Assembly (NCBI GenBank): GCA_965206025.1
Contig: CBDBIU010000004.1
Location: 1,550,001 to 1,614,000 of the forward strand
Direction: 5' to 3'
Length of the DNA stretch: 64,000 nucleotides
From: G963668345 sp965206025
GTDB lineage: Bacteria; Acidobacteriota; Terriglobia; Bryobacterales; UBA6623
The notes beneath the pieces were generated by a model. The model searched no databases and was not told where the DNA came from. It worked only from the letters and a program-made list of their open reading frames with translations. Below, piece after piece: positions 25,142 through 34,786 of the stretch; positions within the stretch are counted from its first letter, which is position 1, and every line of letters begins with the position of its first letter. Made by a program: the position numbers and the translations under genes.

Positions 25142-25545
25142 TCGCGCATGAGATGAGAGAAGCCGGTCGCAGCATCTTGCGCCTTTTTTCTTTTCCGACG
25201 GTGCCGTATCAGCCCCTAAAGCTCGGGATCTGCGATCCACACTGCCACGCGTGCACTACCTGCCCGTACACATCGGCGCGTACGGACGGCCCCTTGCGGG
25301 TGCAATGCTGACGGTAAGCCTTCTCCAGCTCTCCGGCGATCTCATCAGGCATCATGCGCTCGATGTGCCGACGCTCCAGCGCGTAGACAAGCGGTTTTGG
25401 AACACAACGCGGGCGCGCCCGACGTTCCCAACGTGTTCAAGGCTCTCGGAACGAACGAGTGCTGGTTCCCTCCTACCACCTTACGAGCTGATCTGTTAAC
25501 AGCATTCGGTTGTGACGGGTTTGCTTTTGCGCGGGAATTGCTTTC

Positions 25546-27741
25546 TCAGTGGAAATTAAGTCCGCTGAGCACAACCATGAGGACGACTGTGCCTGCAATC
25601 GCCGCCGCCAGCAACGCCCACACCAACCAGCGGCGGCCCCGGACGCCCCTTGCGCCGCTCGGGTATCCTGGCACGCAAGTAAAGTATTCCGCCTGGCGTC
25701 GGGTCAATCGCATACGCGCGTTGATGGCCCACCCGGAGGCCTCGAGGATCGCGCTTAGGTCCCGCCGGCGAAGCTTCAGATGAGCAACAAGGGAGGCAGG
25801 GACTGCTACGGCCGCCACCGCGGCCAGGATGCCGGCGAGGGTGGATTGCCAAGTAAGGCTGGCGAAGGTCTTCACAATGAATGCAGCCGAGGACCCGAGC
25901 GCAGCAAGAGCAATGCCTCCTCCCGCCAGTAGCCCACCAACCACTTGGCCGGAAGGAGCCGGTGGGACTTGTGAGGCAGGCTGTTTCTTCGCGAAGGCTG
26001 CTTGGACGCCGATAACAGCTTCCGAGCCCGCGGCGTCGAGCTTCTCTTCCGCGGCGCCTGTGACGCTCTCGATCTTGCCCGTAACCACTCGCCCTAAGCG
26101 CTGGAAGGGCGCCATGACGGCTTCCCCTAAACTGACGGGATTCTCGACGATCTCGACCACGAAGGCGTCCATCTCCCGACCATCCACCTCACGGAAAACG
26201 CCTCTCTTGCCTACGTACAAGTTTCCCCTACTGCCGGAGGTCACCGGAACAGCAACCTCATAGAGCTTTCCCTTCTCTTTCGATCCCACCTCCACATAGA
26301 GCACTAACATGTTGCTCGCGCGGGCGATGTTTGCGTGCTGAGAACGGTCGTGCACCCGGATGCTCATGTTGAAGTGACGGCCGTCCATGATTAGTGTCCC
26401 CATCTCAAAAAGGGCCCGTCTTTTCGGGTTGTAGAGGTCGGGAAAGCTCACAAAGTTGTTGGCGAACGACAGTAGATAGGCCTGGTAAAGGATGACCTTC
26501 TCCAGGAGGCGGACATTATCGAGAACGAAGGCGGTAGTCTTGCTCTGATCCATTAGCTCACGAGCGGCCCGAACCAATTGGGAGTCGTTCAGATACTCCC
26601 GCAATCTTTCAGCGCCCAGGCCCTTGACCCGGCAAGCCGGCTCCGAGTCGATCCAGTTTTCATGCGGGCTAAAGCACTCCTTTACGTGGCCCCACTGCTC
26701 TTTTGTCAGTTCCTTCTCGGCTGCGCCTTCCAGCAGTGGCAGGAGAACCCCCTTTCGAAGATCCTTGAGCTGTACGGCGTAATGGGGATTGATTCGACTG
26801 TCGAAGTCCAGCACGCCGTCTGGCTGGGGGGGAGCCAGAGGAGCTCTGATCAGCAGGGATTGGACGGCGGAAGGATCGGCAAAATCGACTTCCTCCAGGC
26901 GTGAGCTGCCTGCCAGCATCTGCTCACCGACACGGCGATCCAGGAGGAGGGTCTGGCAGAGTACGAAGTATTCATCGATCTTGTTCCGTAGGGAGGAGAA
27001 CAGGGAGTAGGCGGAGGAGGTTGTCTCGCCCAAAGGCATGACGGGGGAGAAGGGTTCCCCATCAACCCGCTCGGCCTTTGCTAGCCAGTAGAGGAACGAC
27101 TCGGTCTCGGTTAGAAATTCATCCAGGTACTTCCGGCTTACTCCCTTGGAACCGCTGGGATGTGAGTCGCCGCCGACAGTGGCAAGGATGTCGCTCAGAA
27201 ACTGGCGGAGCGCGGCAGCGTCATCACCCTGTGCGGCCTCGGGCAAGACAATCCCCGCCTCGCTGACCGCCCGGTCCTCCTCCTCCTTCTTAATCCGCCT
27301 CACCTGATCGAGGGTGATCCGGGACTTTTCGGTGGAGCCGAGACGCGTCAGGATCTTGATCGCGGTCTCGACTATGCGCCGGCCCTCGTCGCTATCATTA
27401 CGAATCGGAGCCAACACCAGGGCGGTGTTGCCGGCGTTGGTGCCGGCGTAGTCTTTCAGGTGTTCAAAGAGCCAGGAAATCGCTTGGCGAAGCTCAGAGC
27501 ATCCTATGCGCCCGTCATGGTCGGTGTCCACAAGCTCGAGGAAGACGGGGTCACCGTTGATGGCTGCGATCGGAGCGCTCGTAGCGACCCAGTGGGCTTC
27601 ATCCAGTTCGCCTACGCGACGTAAGTCCCAGGCGTTCTCGAGCTTGAGGTGAAGCGTGCTGCCAAAATACTGGAAGCGGAAGCGACCCCCACGATTCTCG
27701 TCCGCAAGACCGTCCTTTGGGCCCCATGCCATATCAGGCAC
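25546..27741 (-). CDS. EF-hand membrane protein of unknown function
   Basis: 731 residues; GTG at 27741, or ATG at 27732. A canonical EF-hand loop DTDHDGRIGCSE lies at residues 72-83 (Asp at 1, 3, 5; Gly at 6; Glu at 12), so Ca binding is likely. A long, mostly soluble region follows. Near the C-terminus are a Gly/Ala-rich hydrophobic pair (GGLLAGGGIALAALGSSAAF and LAGILAAVAAVAVPASLVA) and a final membrane segment WALLAAAIAGTVVLMVVL ending 5 residues before the stop. The bulk therefore sits on one side of the membrane, tail-anchored. I do not recognise the family. It stands alone, next to relic DNA. Confidence 0.8.
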   Translation of the reverse strand: MPDMAWGPKDGLADENRGGRFRFQYFGSTLHLKLENAWDLRRVGELDEAHWVATSAPIAAINGDPVFLELVDTDHDGRIGCSELRQAISWLFEHLKDYAGTNAGNTALVLAPIRNDSDEGRRIVETAIKILTRLGSTEKSRITLDQVRRIKKEEEDRAVSEAGIVLPEAAQGDDAAALRQFLSDILATVGGDSHPSGSKGVSRKYLDEFLTETESFLYWLAKAERVDGEPFSPVMPLGETTSSAYSLFSSLRNKIDEYFVLCQTLLLDRRVGEQMLAGSSRLEEVDFADPSAVQSLLIRAPLAPPQPDGVLDFDSRINPHYAVQLKDLRKGVLLPLLEGAAEKELTKEQWGHVKECFSPHENWIDSEPACRVKGLGAERLREYLNDSQLVRAARELMDQSKTTAFVLDNVRLLEKVILYQAYLLSFANNFVSFPDLYNPKRRALFEMGTLIMDGRHFNMSIRVHDRSQHANIARASNMLVLYVEVGSKEKGKLYEVAVPVTSGSRGNLYVGKRGVFREVDGREMDAFVVEIVENPVSLGEAVMAPFQRLGRVVTGKIESVTGAAEEKLDAAGSEAVIGVQAAFAKKQPASQVPPAPSGQVVGGLLAGGGIALAALGSSAAFIVKTFASLTWQSTLAGILAAVAAVAVPASLVAHLKLRRRDLSAILEASGWAINARMRLTRRQAEYFTCVPGYPSGARGVRGRRWLVWALLAAAIAGTVVLMVVLSGLNFH

Positions 27742-27910
27742 ATTATGGCATTGTCAAGTTAACGGTGGTCGGCGACAATCGGACCGGCCCCCGGATTCCA
27801 GCAGCGACCGACCACAAATCAACGCACTCTGTGCGCCCGCTCGGAGTGCGTTTGTGTTCTTCGGAATCAGTCGATCGTGTTTTGTGACGATACGTCGAGT
27901 TTGCGATAGA

Positions 27911-28002
27911 GCAAGGCGCGGGACGCTCGGCGAGCAAGCGCAACGCAGTAATGGCGGGCCTATTGCGTGCTTCGACCGTCAGGTGGTGAGAAAAGCGGGC
28001 TA
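27911..28002 (+). repeat. R1 repeat, internally deleted copy
   Basis: It runs CAAGGCGCGGGACGCTCGG, jumps to CGAGCAAGCGCAACGCAGTA, and ends GGTGGTGAGAAAAGCGGGCTA (19 of these bases form the terminus). The order matches full-length copies with the middle missing. The rest of 27742-28444 shows only this copy and an R4 copy. Confidence 0.7.
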
Positions 28003-28150
28003 GGGTGCTTTGAACAGCTACAAAACCGGTCGATACGGTGTTCGTAAGGGACTAGCGTCTGGAGGCACTAGGTCAAACACCGAGCGAGCCACTGAATGGC
28101 CGGCCGCCCCATCCGTCTTGTCGCGTTGCTAGACACTGCAGCAGTGTATA

Positions 28151-28215
28151 GGATCTATGTGCCATAATTGACCTATGTTTGTCGGAAGCGGGAGGATTTT
28201 GGAGGCTAGGCGCCG
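28151..28215 (+). repeat. dispersed repeat R4, copy 1
   Basis: GGATCTATGTGCCATAATTG followed by GATTTTGGAGGCTAGGCG aligns with 52292-52360 (GGATCTACGTCGTATAACTG ... GATTTTGGAGGCCAGGCG). It lies upstream of a gene in both places. The function is unknown. Confidence 0.45.
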
Positions 28216-28444
28216 TGGACCGCCGGGTCAGCGTCAGTCGGCATTGGGCCTATCTCCGGAGCAGCCGAAGCCGAGGCCTTACGATCGTGTCGTGGAAGTT
28301 CCGCGCGCCCGCCGCTACAGCCGCCGCACTGAGCAAGCCTACATCTATTGATAGGCGCGCGGCTGAACGGGGCCGGAAACCGAGGCAGGGCAAGTCCAGA
28401 CACAACTGATTTGATAGCCACTCGAGCGGGAAAGAGAAGGACCG

Positions 28445-30400
28445 GTGTTACGCCGCATAATCGTTCTTTCTAGTGTCGGGTTCCTTCTCGGTTTGCGAAG
28501 CCTGCTGCTCTGGGCCCAGCAGCCCGAGGACGGTGCTTCCGATCCGGAGATTTTGTCCATGTTTCCACTCGCTGGGGAACGGGACAAGGTCTGGCAAGCC
28601 GAACTTCGGGGACGTTTCCTGCACGGAGCTCATGCCGTTTGGTTCGATTGTGAAGAACTGTACGGCTCGGTGAAGAGTCTGGAAACCATCAACTTAGATG
28701 CTGGAAAGGACGTTTCCGAAGGCTCCCCTAAAGCACCGCGCGAGGGCCAGCGCGTTCTGCTCGAACTCGGTGCTCATGCGGACGCCCTGGTTGGATCCCA
28801 CAAGGTTCGACTCATTGCCTCTCGCGGCGTTTCCAACAGTTTTGTCCTATTCATCCACCGCGAGCCCGTAGTCTTGGAAAACCAGACCGTTTCCGGGGTT
28901 CCCACCGAGACTCAGCAAGTCATCTGGCCGGCGGTGGTAAGCGGACGAATAAGCAAAGAGGGTGAAGTCGATCACTTTGCCGTGGAGGTTCCTGGAGATC
29001 GTGAGTTCCATTTTGAAATGGTTTCCAGCGGAGCTGGTTTCGACCCCGGAATCACGGTGTTCGATCCCTCCGGAAGCTGGCTGGATGCTCACCGGCTAGT
29101 CCGCTTGGCCGACGCCGACGTGTACAGCAACAATAATGTAAACCTGGTTGGCCCGGTCTCTGCCGCCAGCCTGAACCATCGGTTCAGAAAGCGTGGCCGT
29201 TACATAGTGGCGGCCGCAGCTCTTCTTGGACTTGGTGGGCCCGACTTCTCCTATCAACTGCGGATTGTGGAGAGCGCGAAACAAGCGGTTTCCCCATGGA
29301 AACCAGGGGGCGCGGCCAAGTGGGCGCATGGCGAGCCCCAGGAGTGGGAGGAGCGAGGGTTTTCTCGTAGCATCGAGCCGGACCGCCTGCGGGAACTTTG
29401 GTCCAGGACTGTCCGCGCGAGCAAGAAAGATAGTCAGGCGGGGAACGACGTAAGCGATACCTCGAGTCCTGAGAAAGGGTCAGCGTCAGCAACTCCTGTT
29501 CCCGAGATCCTAGATGGAGCGTCTCCGGTCCCTATCGTTCCCGTGGTCAAGGAACACGAGCCTAACGATAGGGCGGCGGAGGCGTTGAACGTTGAACTTC
29601 CCGTCATTGTTGAAGGCACGATCGATCGGCCGGGGGACTCCGACAGTTATCGAATTCACGTCACGGCGGGGCAGGCGCTGGCGTTCGAGATAGCCGCTCT
29701 CCAGGAGGCGCCGCCGGATTTCAACCCACACTTGGAAGTTCTAGATGCTCTTGGCCAAACGGTGCTGAACAACGTGTACCAGCAAATCGGGGGGGATGGA
29801 GACGATTGGCTTCAGTCCTTGGAGTCCAAGTGCATCTACACGTTTGAGCAGGAGGGTGAGTTCATTCTCAAGATTCGCGACCTGACCCCGCATAGTGGTT
29901 CTTCCCGGTTTGTCTACCGTTTGCTGGTGCGGCCGCAGATTCCACATGTAGGAGACGTGAATTTGGTCGAGATTGAGGATACGCGAAACCACGTCAAACG
30001 GGCGTTCAACTTATTCGCGGGTGAAGCGAAGAAGCTCACCGTAGGCGTAGGGCAAGAAGAAGGGTTTGACGGACAAGTGATAATATCGGTACGGAATCTT
30101 CCGTCCGGTGTTGTTTGCCTGCCGGCTGTCGATGTCGAAGCGCCACAAGGGCCGGCGTTTGCGAAGGTTCATCCGGAACGGTTTGTTCCGCGCAAGCAGA
30201 ATGCGACGTTAATGTTATATGTCCATAAGGACGCGCCGGCTACGCCGTTGCCCCATTCGGTGATACTTACGGCACAACCCGTCGTACAAGGGAAACCGGG
30301 GCAGGTTTTTGAGGTCAAGGAATTTCCGATCATGGTGGTAAAGAGTCCGCCCCCCAGTCTGGGCGGGAAGACTTTGCCCGAAGCCGGCTTGCTGCCGTGA
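28445..30400 (+). CDS. secreted PPC-domain (pre-peptidase C-terminal) protein
   Basis: 651 residues from GTG at 28445, with a signal peptide (IIVLSSVGFLLGLRSLLLWA-Q). Two PPC-like beta-sandwiches are visible: around GRISKEGEVDHFAVEVPG and, after EHEPNDRAAEALNVELP, GTIDRPGDSDSYRIHVTAGQ (20 residues). PPC modules usually follow secreted enzymes, but no catalytic domain is recognisable here, so it is probably an extracytoplasmic binding or structural protein. It starts a four-gene same-strand series with DUF1549/1553, DUF1501 and FG-GAP/UnbV proteins, a grouping known from Planctomycetota and Acidobacteriota. Gap to the next gene: 30 nt. Confidence 0.82.
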   Translation: MLRRIIVLSSVGFLLGLRSLLLWAQQPEDGASDPEILSMFPLAGERDKVWQAELRGRFLHGAHAVWFDCEELYGSVKSLETINLDAGKDVSEGSPKAPREGQRVLLELGAHADALVGSHKVRLIASRGVSNSFVLFIHREPVVLENQTVSGVPTETQQVIWPAVVSGRISKEGEVDHFAVEVPGDREFHFEMVSSGAGFDPGITVFDPSGSWLDAHRLVRLADADVYSNNNVNLVGPVSAASLNHRFRKRGRYIVAAAALLGLGGPDFSYQLRIVESAKQAVSPWKPGGAAKWAHGEPQEWEERGFSRSIEPDRLRELWSRTVRASKKDSQAGNDVSDTSSPEKGSASATPVPEILDGASPVPIVPVVKEHEPNDRAAEALNVELPVIVEGTIDRPGDSDSYRIHVTAGQALAFEIAALQEAPPDFNPHLEVLDALGQTVLNNVYQQIGGDGDDWLQSLESKCIYTFEQEGEFILKIRDLTPHSGSSRFVYRLLVRPQIPHVGDVNLVEIEDTRNHVKRAFNLFAGEAKKLTVGVGQEEGFDGQVIISVRNLPSGVVCLPAVDVEAPQGPAFAKVHPERFVPRKQNATLMLYVHKDAPATPLPHSVILTAQPVVQGKPGQVFEVKEFPIMVVKSPPPSLGGKTLPEAGLLP

Positions 30401-30430
30401 GGCTGGGACGCACGCGAACGAGGGAGAAAA

Positions 30431-33064
30431 ATGATTTTTCGCGACCTTCGCTTTCACCAGGGGCTACGAAGACGATATCTAACTTGGATATGGACCTTTC
30501 TCGTCGCAGTCTCGATGGCAGGGGTGGCTTGGGCGGCAGATCCGCCGAAAAAACAAGTGGCCGCGCCGACCGCCCAAAAGGCCGCCGACCAGACGGGCGT
30601 GGCAAAGGAAAATCTTGCAAACAGGCAGGACGCGTCCAAGATCATATCGATTCAATTGGCGCCCAGCGAGGTGGACCTTTGGGGCAGCAATGCCTCGCAG
30701 CGGTTCCTCGTAATCGGAAGGTTCGCCGACGGCATGGAGCGAGACCTGACGGCGAGGAGCAGCTTCACGATTGCCAACCCGAAACTGGCTGAGGTTTCCC
30801 CCCATGGGCGGGTCGCGGCTCTTCGGGATGGAGAGACCTTTCTCGAAGCTGAGGTCTCTGGCCGGGCCGTTCGAGCCAAGGTCCGGGTCAAGGGTTCCCA
30901 GGAAGAACGGCCTTTCAGCTTTGGCCGGGAGATAGGCGGAATCCTTACAAAGAAGGGCTGTAACGACAGTCATTGTCACGGCAGCGTAAAGGGTAAGGGA
31001 GGCTTCAAGCTCTCTATGAATGCGCTCCATCCACGCGATGACTACGAATGGATCATCGAAGGAGGCGCCTATCAGGTCCTGACAGCGGAGCCGGGTGGAG
31101 AGAGAATACCACGCATTGATTTAGAAACGCCGGAGAACAGCTTACTCCTGCAAAAACCCGCGTTTACTGTACCTCATGGAGGGGGTCAGATTCTGCCAGT
31201 GGGTTCCGTCGACTACGAAACGATTCTCAACTGGATTCGGAGCGGCGCTCCGTTTGGTGTAGAGGAAGGGGAATCGGCCAAGATTACCGATGTTCAGGTC
31301 TTTCCCAAGGAATTCATCTTGGGCTCTAACGGAAAACATCGCCTCCTCGTAACGGCCGAGCTTTCAAATGGACGAAGGGAAGACTTCACCGACCAGGTGA
31401 TGTACTCGACAAACAATGCGGAGGTGGTCAAAGTAAGCTCGGAAGGACTGGTTGAGGCCGTCAAGAAGGGGGAGACTTCAATCATCATTCGCGCCCCGGG
31501 GTTTACGGTCAGCGCCCGAGTCGGCGTCGTTGCCGAACCGATCACGGACTATCCGAGCGCGCCGCGGAAGAATTTTATCGATGACCATGTCTTTGCAAAA
31601 CTGCGCAAGTTCCACATCATCCCCTCTGATCTCTCCAGCGACGGCGAGTTCGTGCGCAGAGTCTGTCTAGACCTCGCGGGAACTCTTCCTCCGCCTGATC
31701 GGGTTCGAGAATTTCTGGCCAGCGGCGATCCGCAAAAGCGCGAGAAGCTGATTGAGATCCTCTTGCATTCTCCCGAGTATGTGGATTACTGGACGTTTCG
31801 CTTTTCCGATCTCTTTCGCGTGGCGCTTTACGCGGCGGGTTTCAGCCCGAACAAGACACATCCTTATTGGACGTGGATTCGCGACAGCATTGAGGAAAAT
31901 AAACCCTACGACCGGATCGCTATCGAACGAGTGGCCGCTCAGGGAACGGCCGGCCCCGCCGCCCACTACATGCCCGGTGAGTTTCAGCCGTACGACAATA
32001 TGGCCGAGCAGATCCGAGTCTTTATGGGGCGAAGGCTGGATTGCGCCCAATGCCACAATCATCCTTACGAAACTTGGTCTCAGAACCAGTATTGGGGATT
32101 AGCGGCTTTCTTTGGCCGCTTGTCCCGTGTTGGGGGCGTGCTTGCGGACGTCCCCGGCGGAGGCTTCGCCAAGGGGGGGACGACGGGCCCGGCCCGGCCC
32201 ATGCTGCATCCCAGAACGAAAGTCGAGGTCACGCCCGCGTTCCTCGATGGAAAAGTTCTGCCGGAAGCCGAATCGGCTGATCTGCGCATGGAACTCGCCG
32301 ACTGGATGACACGGCATCCCTACTTTGCCGAAGCGGCGGTTAACCGGATGTGGAGCTACTTCTTCGGCAGAGGAATCGTGGATCCGGTCGACGACTTCAA
32401 GTCGACCGATCCTCCCACGCATCCCGAGTTGCTCGAGGCGTTGGCCGATGACTTCAGACGGAACGACTATGACCTGAAGCATCTAATGCGGATGATTGTT
32501 CAGTCCAGGACGTATCAATTGTCCAAGATCCCAAACAAAACTAATGAAGACGACACCATCAACTACTCGCGCTCGTGGCCTCGCGCCTTGGACGCTGAGG
32601 TATTGTTGGACGCTATCTCCGCAGTCAGCGGAGTTCCGGAATCCTTCACGCGAGCCTCGGGACCCGGCGGGACGGATCCGATCGGCTCACGCGCCATTCA
32701 TATCAAAGACACCGATAGTTACGCGTCGCGTTTTCTGGACATGTATGGCCGCACTGATCGGATGATGGTTCCCGAACGCGACCGAAACGCGAACCTGACG
32801 CAAGCCCTCCACATGCTGGTGGGCGCGACCTACACCGACAAGCTCTCCGCGGACGGGAGTCGGATCGATCGATGGATGAAAAACGGGGCCTCCGACGAAG
32901 AAGTTATTGAAGATCTCTGCTTGGCGGGCTTTTCGCGATTTCCTTCGGAAGAAGAACTAGAGGTACTGGGGGCGTTGATTCGGAAGAGTCCGTCACGACA
33001 ACAGGCTCTTGAGGACTTGATGTGGGGCCTGATTACGTCCCGCGAGTTTGCGTACAAGCATTGA
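30431..33064 (+). CDS. DUF1549/DUF1553 cytochrome-like protein with Ig-like domains
   Basis: 877 residues with a signal peptide (TWIWTFLVAVSMAGVAWA-A). A bacterial Ig-like (BIG2) module (RVAALRDGETFLEAEVSG) precedes a haem-type CNDSHCH motif, then a second Ig-like module (SSEGLVEAVKKGETSIIIRA). The DUF1549 core follows (NFIDDHVFAKLRKFHI, LDLAGTLPPPDRVREFL), with a CxxCH site in CAQCHNHPYE, and then DUF1553 (HPYFAEAAVNRMWSYFFGRG, LLEALADDF). Such proteins are exported and paired with DUF1501 proteins; the biochemical role is unproven, possibly electron transfer tied to polymer breakdown. Confidence 0.9.
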   Translation: MIFRDLRFHQGLRRRYLTWIWTFLVAVSMAGVAWAADPPKKQVAAPTAQKAADQTGVAKENLANRQDASKIISIQLAPSEVDLWGSNASQRFLVIGRFADGMERDLTARSSFTIANPKLAEVSPHGRVAALRDGETFLEAEVSGRAVRAKVRVKGSQEERPFSFGREIGGILTKKGCNDSHCHGSVKGKGGFKLSMNALHPRDDYEWIIEGGAYQVLTAEPGGERIPRIDLETPENSLLLQKPAFTVPHGGGQILPVGSVDYETILNWIRSGAPFGVEEGESAKITDVQVFPKEFILGSNGKHRLLVTAELSNGRREDFTDQVMYSTNNAEVVKVSSEGLVEAVKKGETSIIIRAPGFTVSARVGVVAEPITDYPSAPRKNFIDDHVFAKLRKFHIIPSDLSSDGEFVRRVCLDLAGTLPPPDRVREFLASGDPQKREKLIEILLHSPEYVDYWTFRFSDLFRVALYAAGFSPNKTHPYWTWIRDSIEENKPYDRIAIERVAAQGTAGPAAHYMPGEFQPYDNMAEQIRVFMGRRLDCAQCHNHPYETWSQNQYWGLAAFFGRLSRVGGVLADVPGGGFAKGGTTGPARPMLHPRTKVEVTPAFLDGKVLPEAESADLRMELADWMTRHPYFAEAAVNRMWSYFFGRGIVDPVDDFKSTDPPTHPELLEALADDFRRNDYDLKHLMRMIVQSRTYQLSKIPNKTNEDDTINYSRSWPRALDAEVLLDAISAVSGVPESFTRASGPGGTDPIGSRAIHIKDTDSYASRFLDMYGRTDRMMVPERDRNANLTQALHMLVGATYTDKLSADGSRIDRWMKNGASDEEVIEDLCLAGFSRFPSEEELEVLGALIRKSPSRQQALEDLMWGLITSREFAYKH

Positions 33065-33132
33065 GAAGATATCTCGGGGTTTGAGGCAGACCAGTCGTTC
33101 GTCTGCCAACTCATTCGGAAATAGGAGTTCAC

Positions 33133-34473
33133 ATGCGACGAATCGGATGTTTGCCATGCACCGAATCGACCGTACGTCGGCGGGATTTTGTTCGCGTGGG
33201 CGGCTTGAGTCTTTTGGGCATCAATCTAGCCCAATTCCTACAGCTTCGGAGTGCGATGGCCGCGAGCGACGGACCCCGAACCAAGGCCAAAGCCGAGGCC
33301 TGCATCCTGCTCTGGCTGGAGGGAGGCCCAAGCCACGTCGACACCTGGGACCCCAAATCAAACAGCAATTTCCGGCCCATTTCAACGAACGTTCCAGGAA
33401 TACAGATCTCCGAGTTGTTGCCCCGGATGGCCGAGCAGATGGACAAGATCTCCATCGTTCGCTCCATCCACACGGAGGAAGACAATCACCCACAGGGAAC
33501 CTATTATGCACTGACGGGCCATCGGCCCAATGCGGCCATGCAGTTTCCCAGTCTCGGCTCGATCATCTCCAAGGAAATGGCAACCAGGAACAACATCCCT
33601 CGCCATGTTCTAACTCCACAGTGGGCAAAGGAGAAGCAGTATGAAAAGTACTTTGGGAGCGCATTCATTGGACCCCAATACAGTCCCATGATCGTCCCCG
33701 ATCCGAGCAAAGAGGATTTTGAGGTGGCGGACCTCAGTCTGCCTAAAGGCTTTTCTGTAGGGCGAATTGAGAACCGGCGAGCGTTTATGCATGCCTGGGA
33801 CCGGTTTCATCGAGATAGGGTCGAAATTGCAGAGTATTCGAATATGGATACGTTTACCGAGCAAGCTCTGACAATGATTTTGTCGCCCGAGGTAAGGGAC
33901 GCTTTCGATGTTTCCAAGGAGTCCGATAGAACAAGGGATCTCTACGGCCGCGACGGTTTCGGACAGAGTGTTTTGCTGGCAAGACGTCTGGTGGAGGCCG
34001 GAAGCCGTTTCGTGACGGCAGCGGGCTTTCCTTTCAATGCGTGGGATTCACACGGCGAGAACGACAAGAATCATCGAGACAAACTGGTTCCACCCCTTGA
34101 CCGGACTCTCGCGGCGCTGTTGACGGACTTGGACGAGCGGGGCCTGCTGGAATCGACTGTGGTAATCGCCATGGGCGAATTCGGACGGACGCCCCATCTC
34201 AACCCGGCCTTCGGAAGAGATCACTGGCCGCACTGCTGGTCCCTCGTGCTGGGAGGCGGCGGCATTCAAGGCGGAAAAGTTGTCGGTGCGAGCGACGAGC
34301 GAGGGGCTTACGTGGCCGAAGAGACGACCTCCATGGGCGATGTGTTCGCGACCATCTACAAAGCATTCGGCATCGACTGGAAAAAAACCTACATGTCCCC
34401 GATTGGCCGCCCCATCAAGATTGCCAACTCCATTGAAGATGAGACCGGCGTGCCGATTCAGGCATTGGTCTAA
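33133..34473 (+). CDS. DUF1501 (sulfatase-like fold) protein, Tat-exported
   Basis: 446 residues with a twin-arginine signal (RRRDFVRVGGLSLLGI). The core LLWLEGGPSHVDTWDPK, then RSIHTEEDNHPQGTYYALTG, AMGEFGRTPHLNP and GRDHWPHCWSLVLGGGG match DUF1501, a family related to alkaline phosphatase/sulfatase folds. It follows the DUF1549/1553 gene by 68 nt, the usual partner order. The substrate is unknown. Confidence 0.9.
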   Translation: MRRIGCLPCTESTVRRRDFVRVGGLSLLGINLAQFLQLRSAMAASDGPRTKAKAEACILLWLEGGPSHVDTWDPKSNSNFRPISTNVPGIQISELLPRMAEQMDKISIVRSIHTEEDNHPQGTYYALTGHRPNAAMQFPSLGSIISKEMATRNNIPRHVLTPQWAKEKQYEKYFGSAFIGPQYSPMIVPDPSKEDFEVADLSLPKGFSVGRIENRRAFMHAWDRFHRDRVEIAEYSNMDTFTEQALTMILSPEVRDAFDVSKESDRTRDLYGRDGFGQSVLLARRLVEAGSRFVTAAGFPFNAWDSHGENDKNHRDKLVPPLDRTLAALLTDLDERGLLESTVVIAMGEFGRTPHLNPAFGRDHWPHCWSLVLGGGGIQGGKVVGASDERGAYVAEETTSMGDVFATIYKAFGIDWKKTYMSPIGRPIKIANSIEDETGVPIQALV

Positions 34474-34786
34474 GAACTGACCGCGGGGACTTCAGCTTCC
34501 AGGCTCTGGCGGAGACCAACCCGCCGAACAGCCGGCCGGTAGAAGTGCTTCGTCTCGGGTAGTGGCTTAGTCTCGGGACCGAGGGCGGGCGGGAGACTCG
34601 CTCCTCACAGGGGAGATCTTTGACGTTGACACTGGCCCCGCCCGCGAATCGGTGGAAATGAGCCGGATCCCGCCGGCGCCAAGGGCGCACAAAAGGCTGC
34701 CGGGGTACAACTCGCGATTTCCGATTGAAGGGTTGAAGGGCCCATCGGGCCTGGGCATGCCAACGTCAGCGGTAGAATGGGCCCAT

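Noticed and set aside
25209..25434. Minus-strand frame reading VYALERRHIERMMPDEIAGE and onward
   Set aside because: It looks protein-like but has no start codon upstream, only internal Met residues, and no recognised family. It may be a phage-gene scrap, too weak to list.
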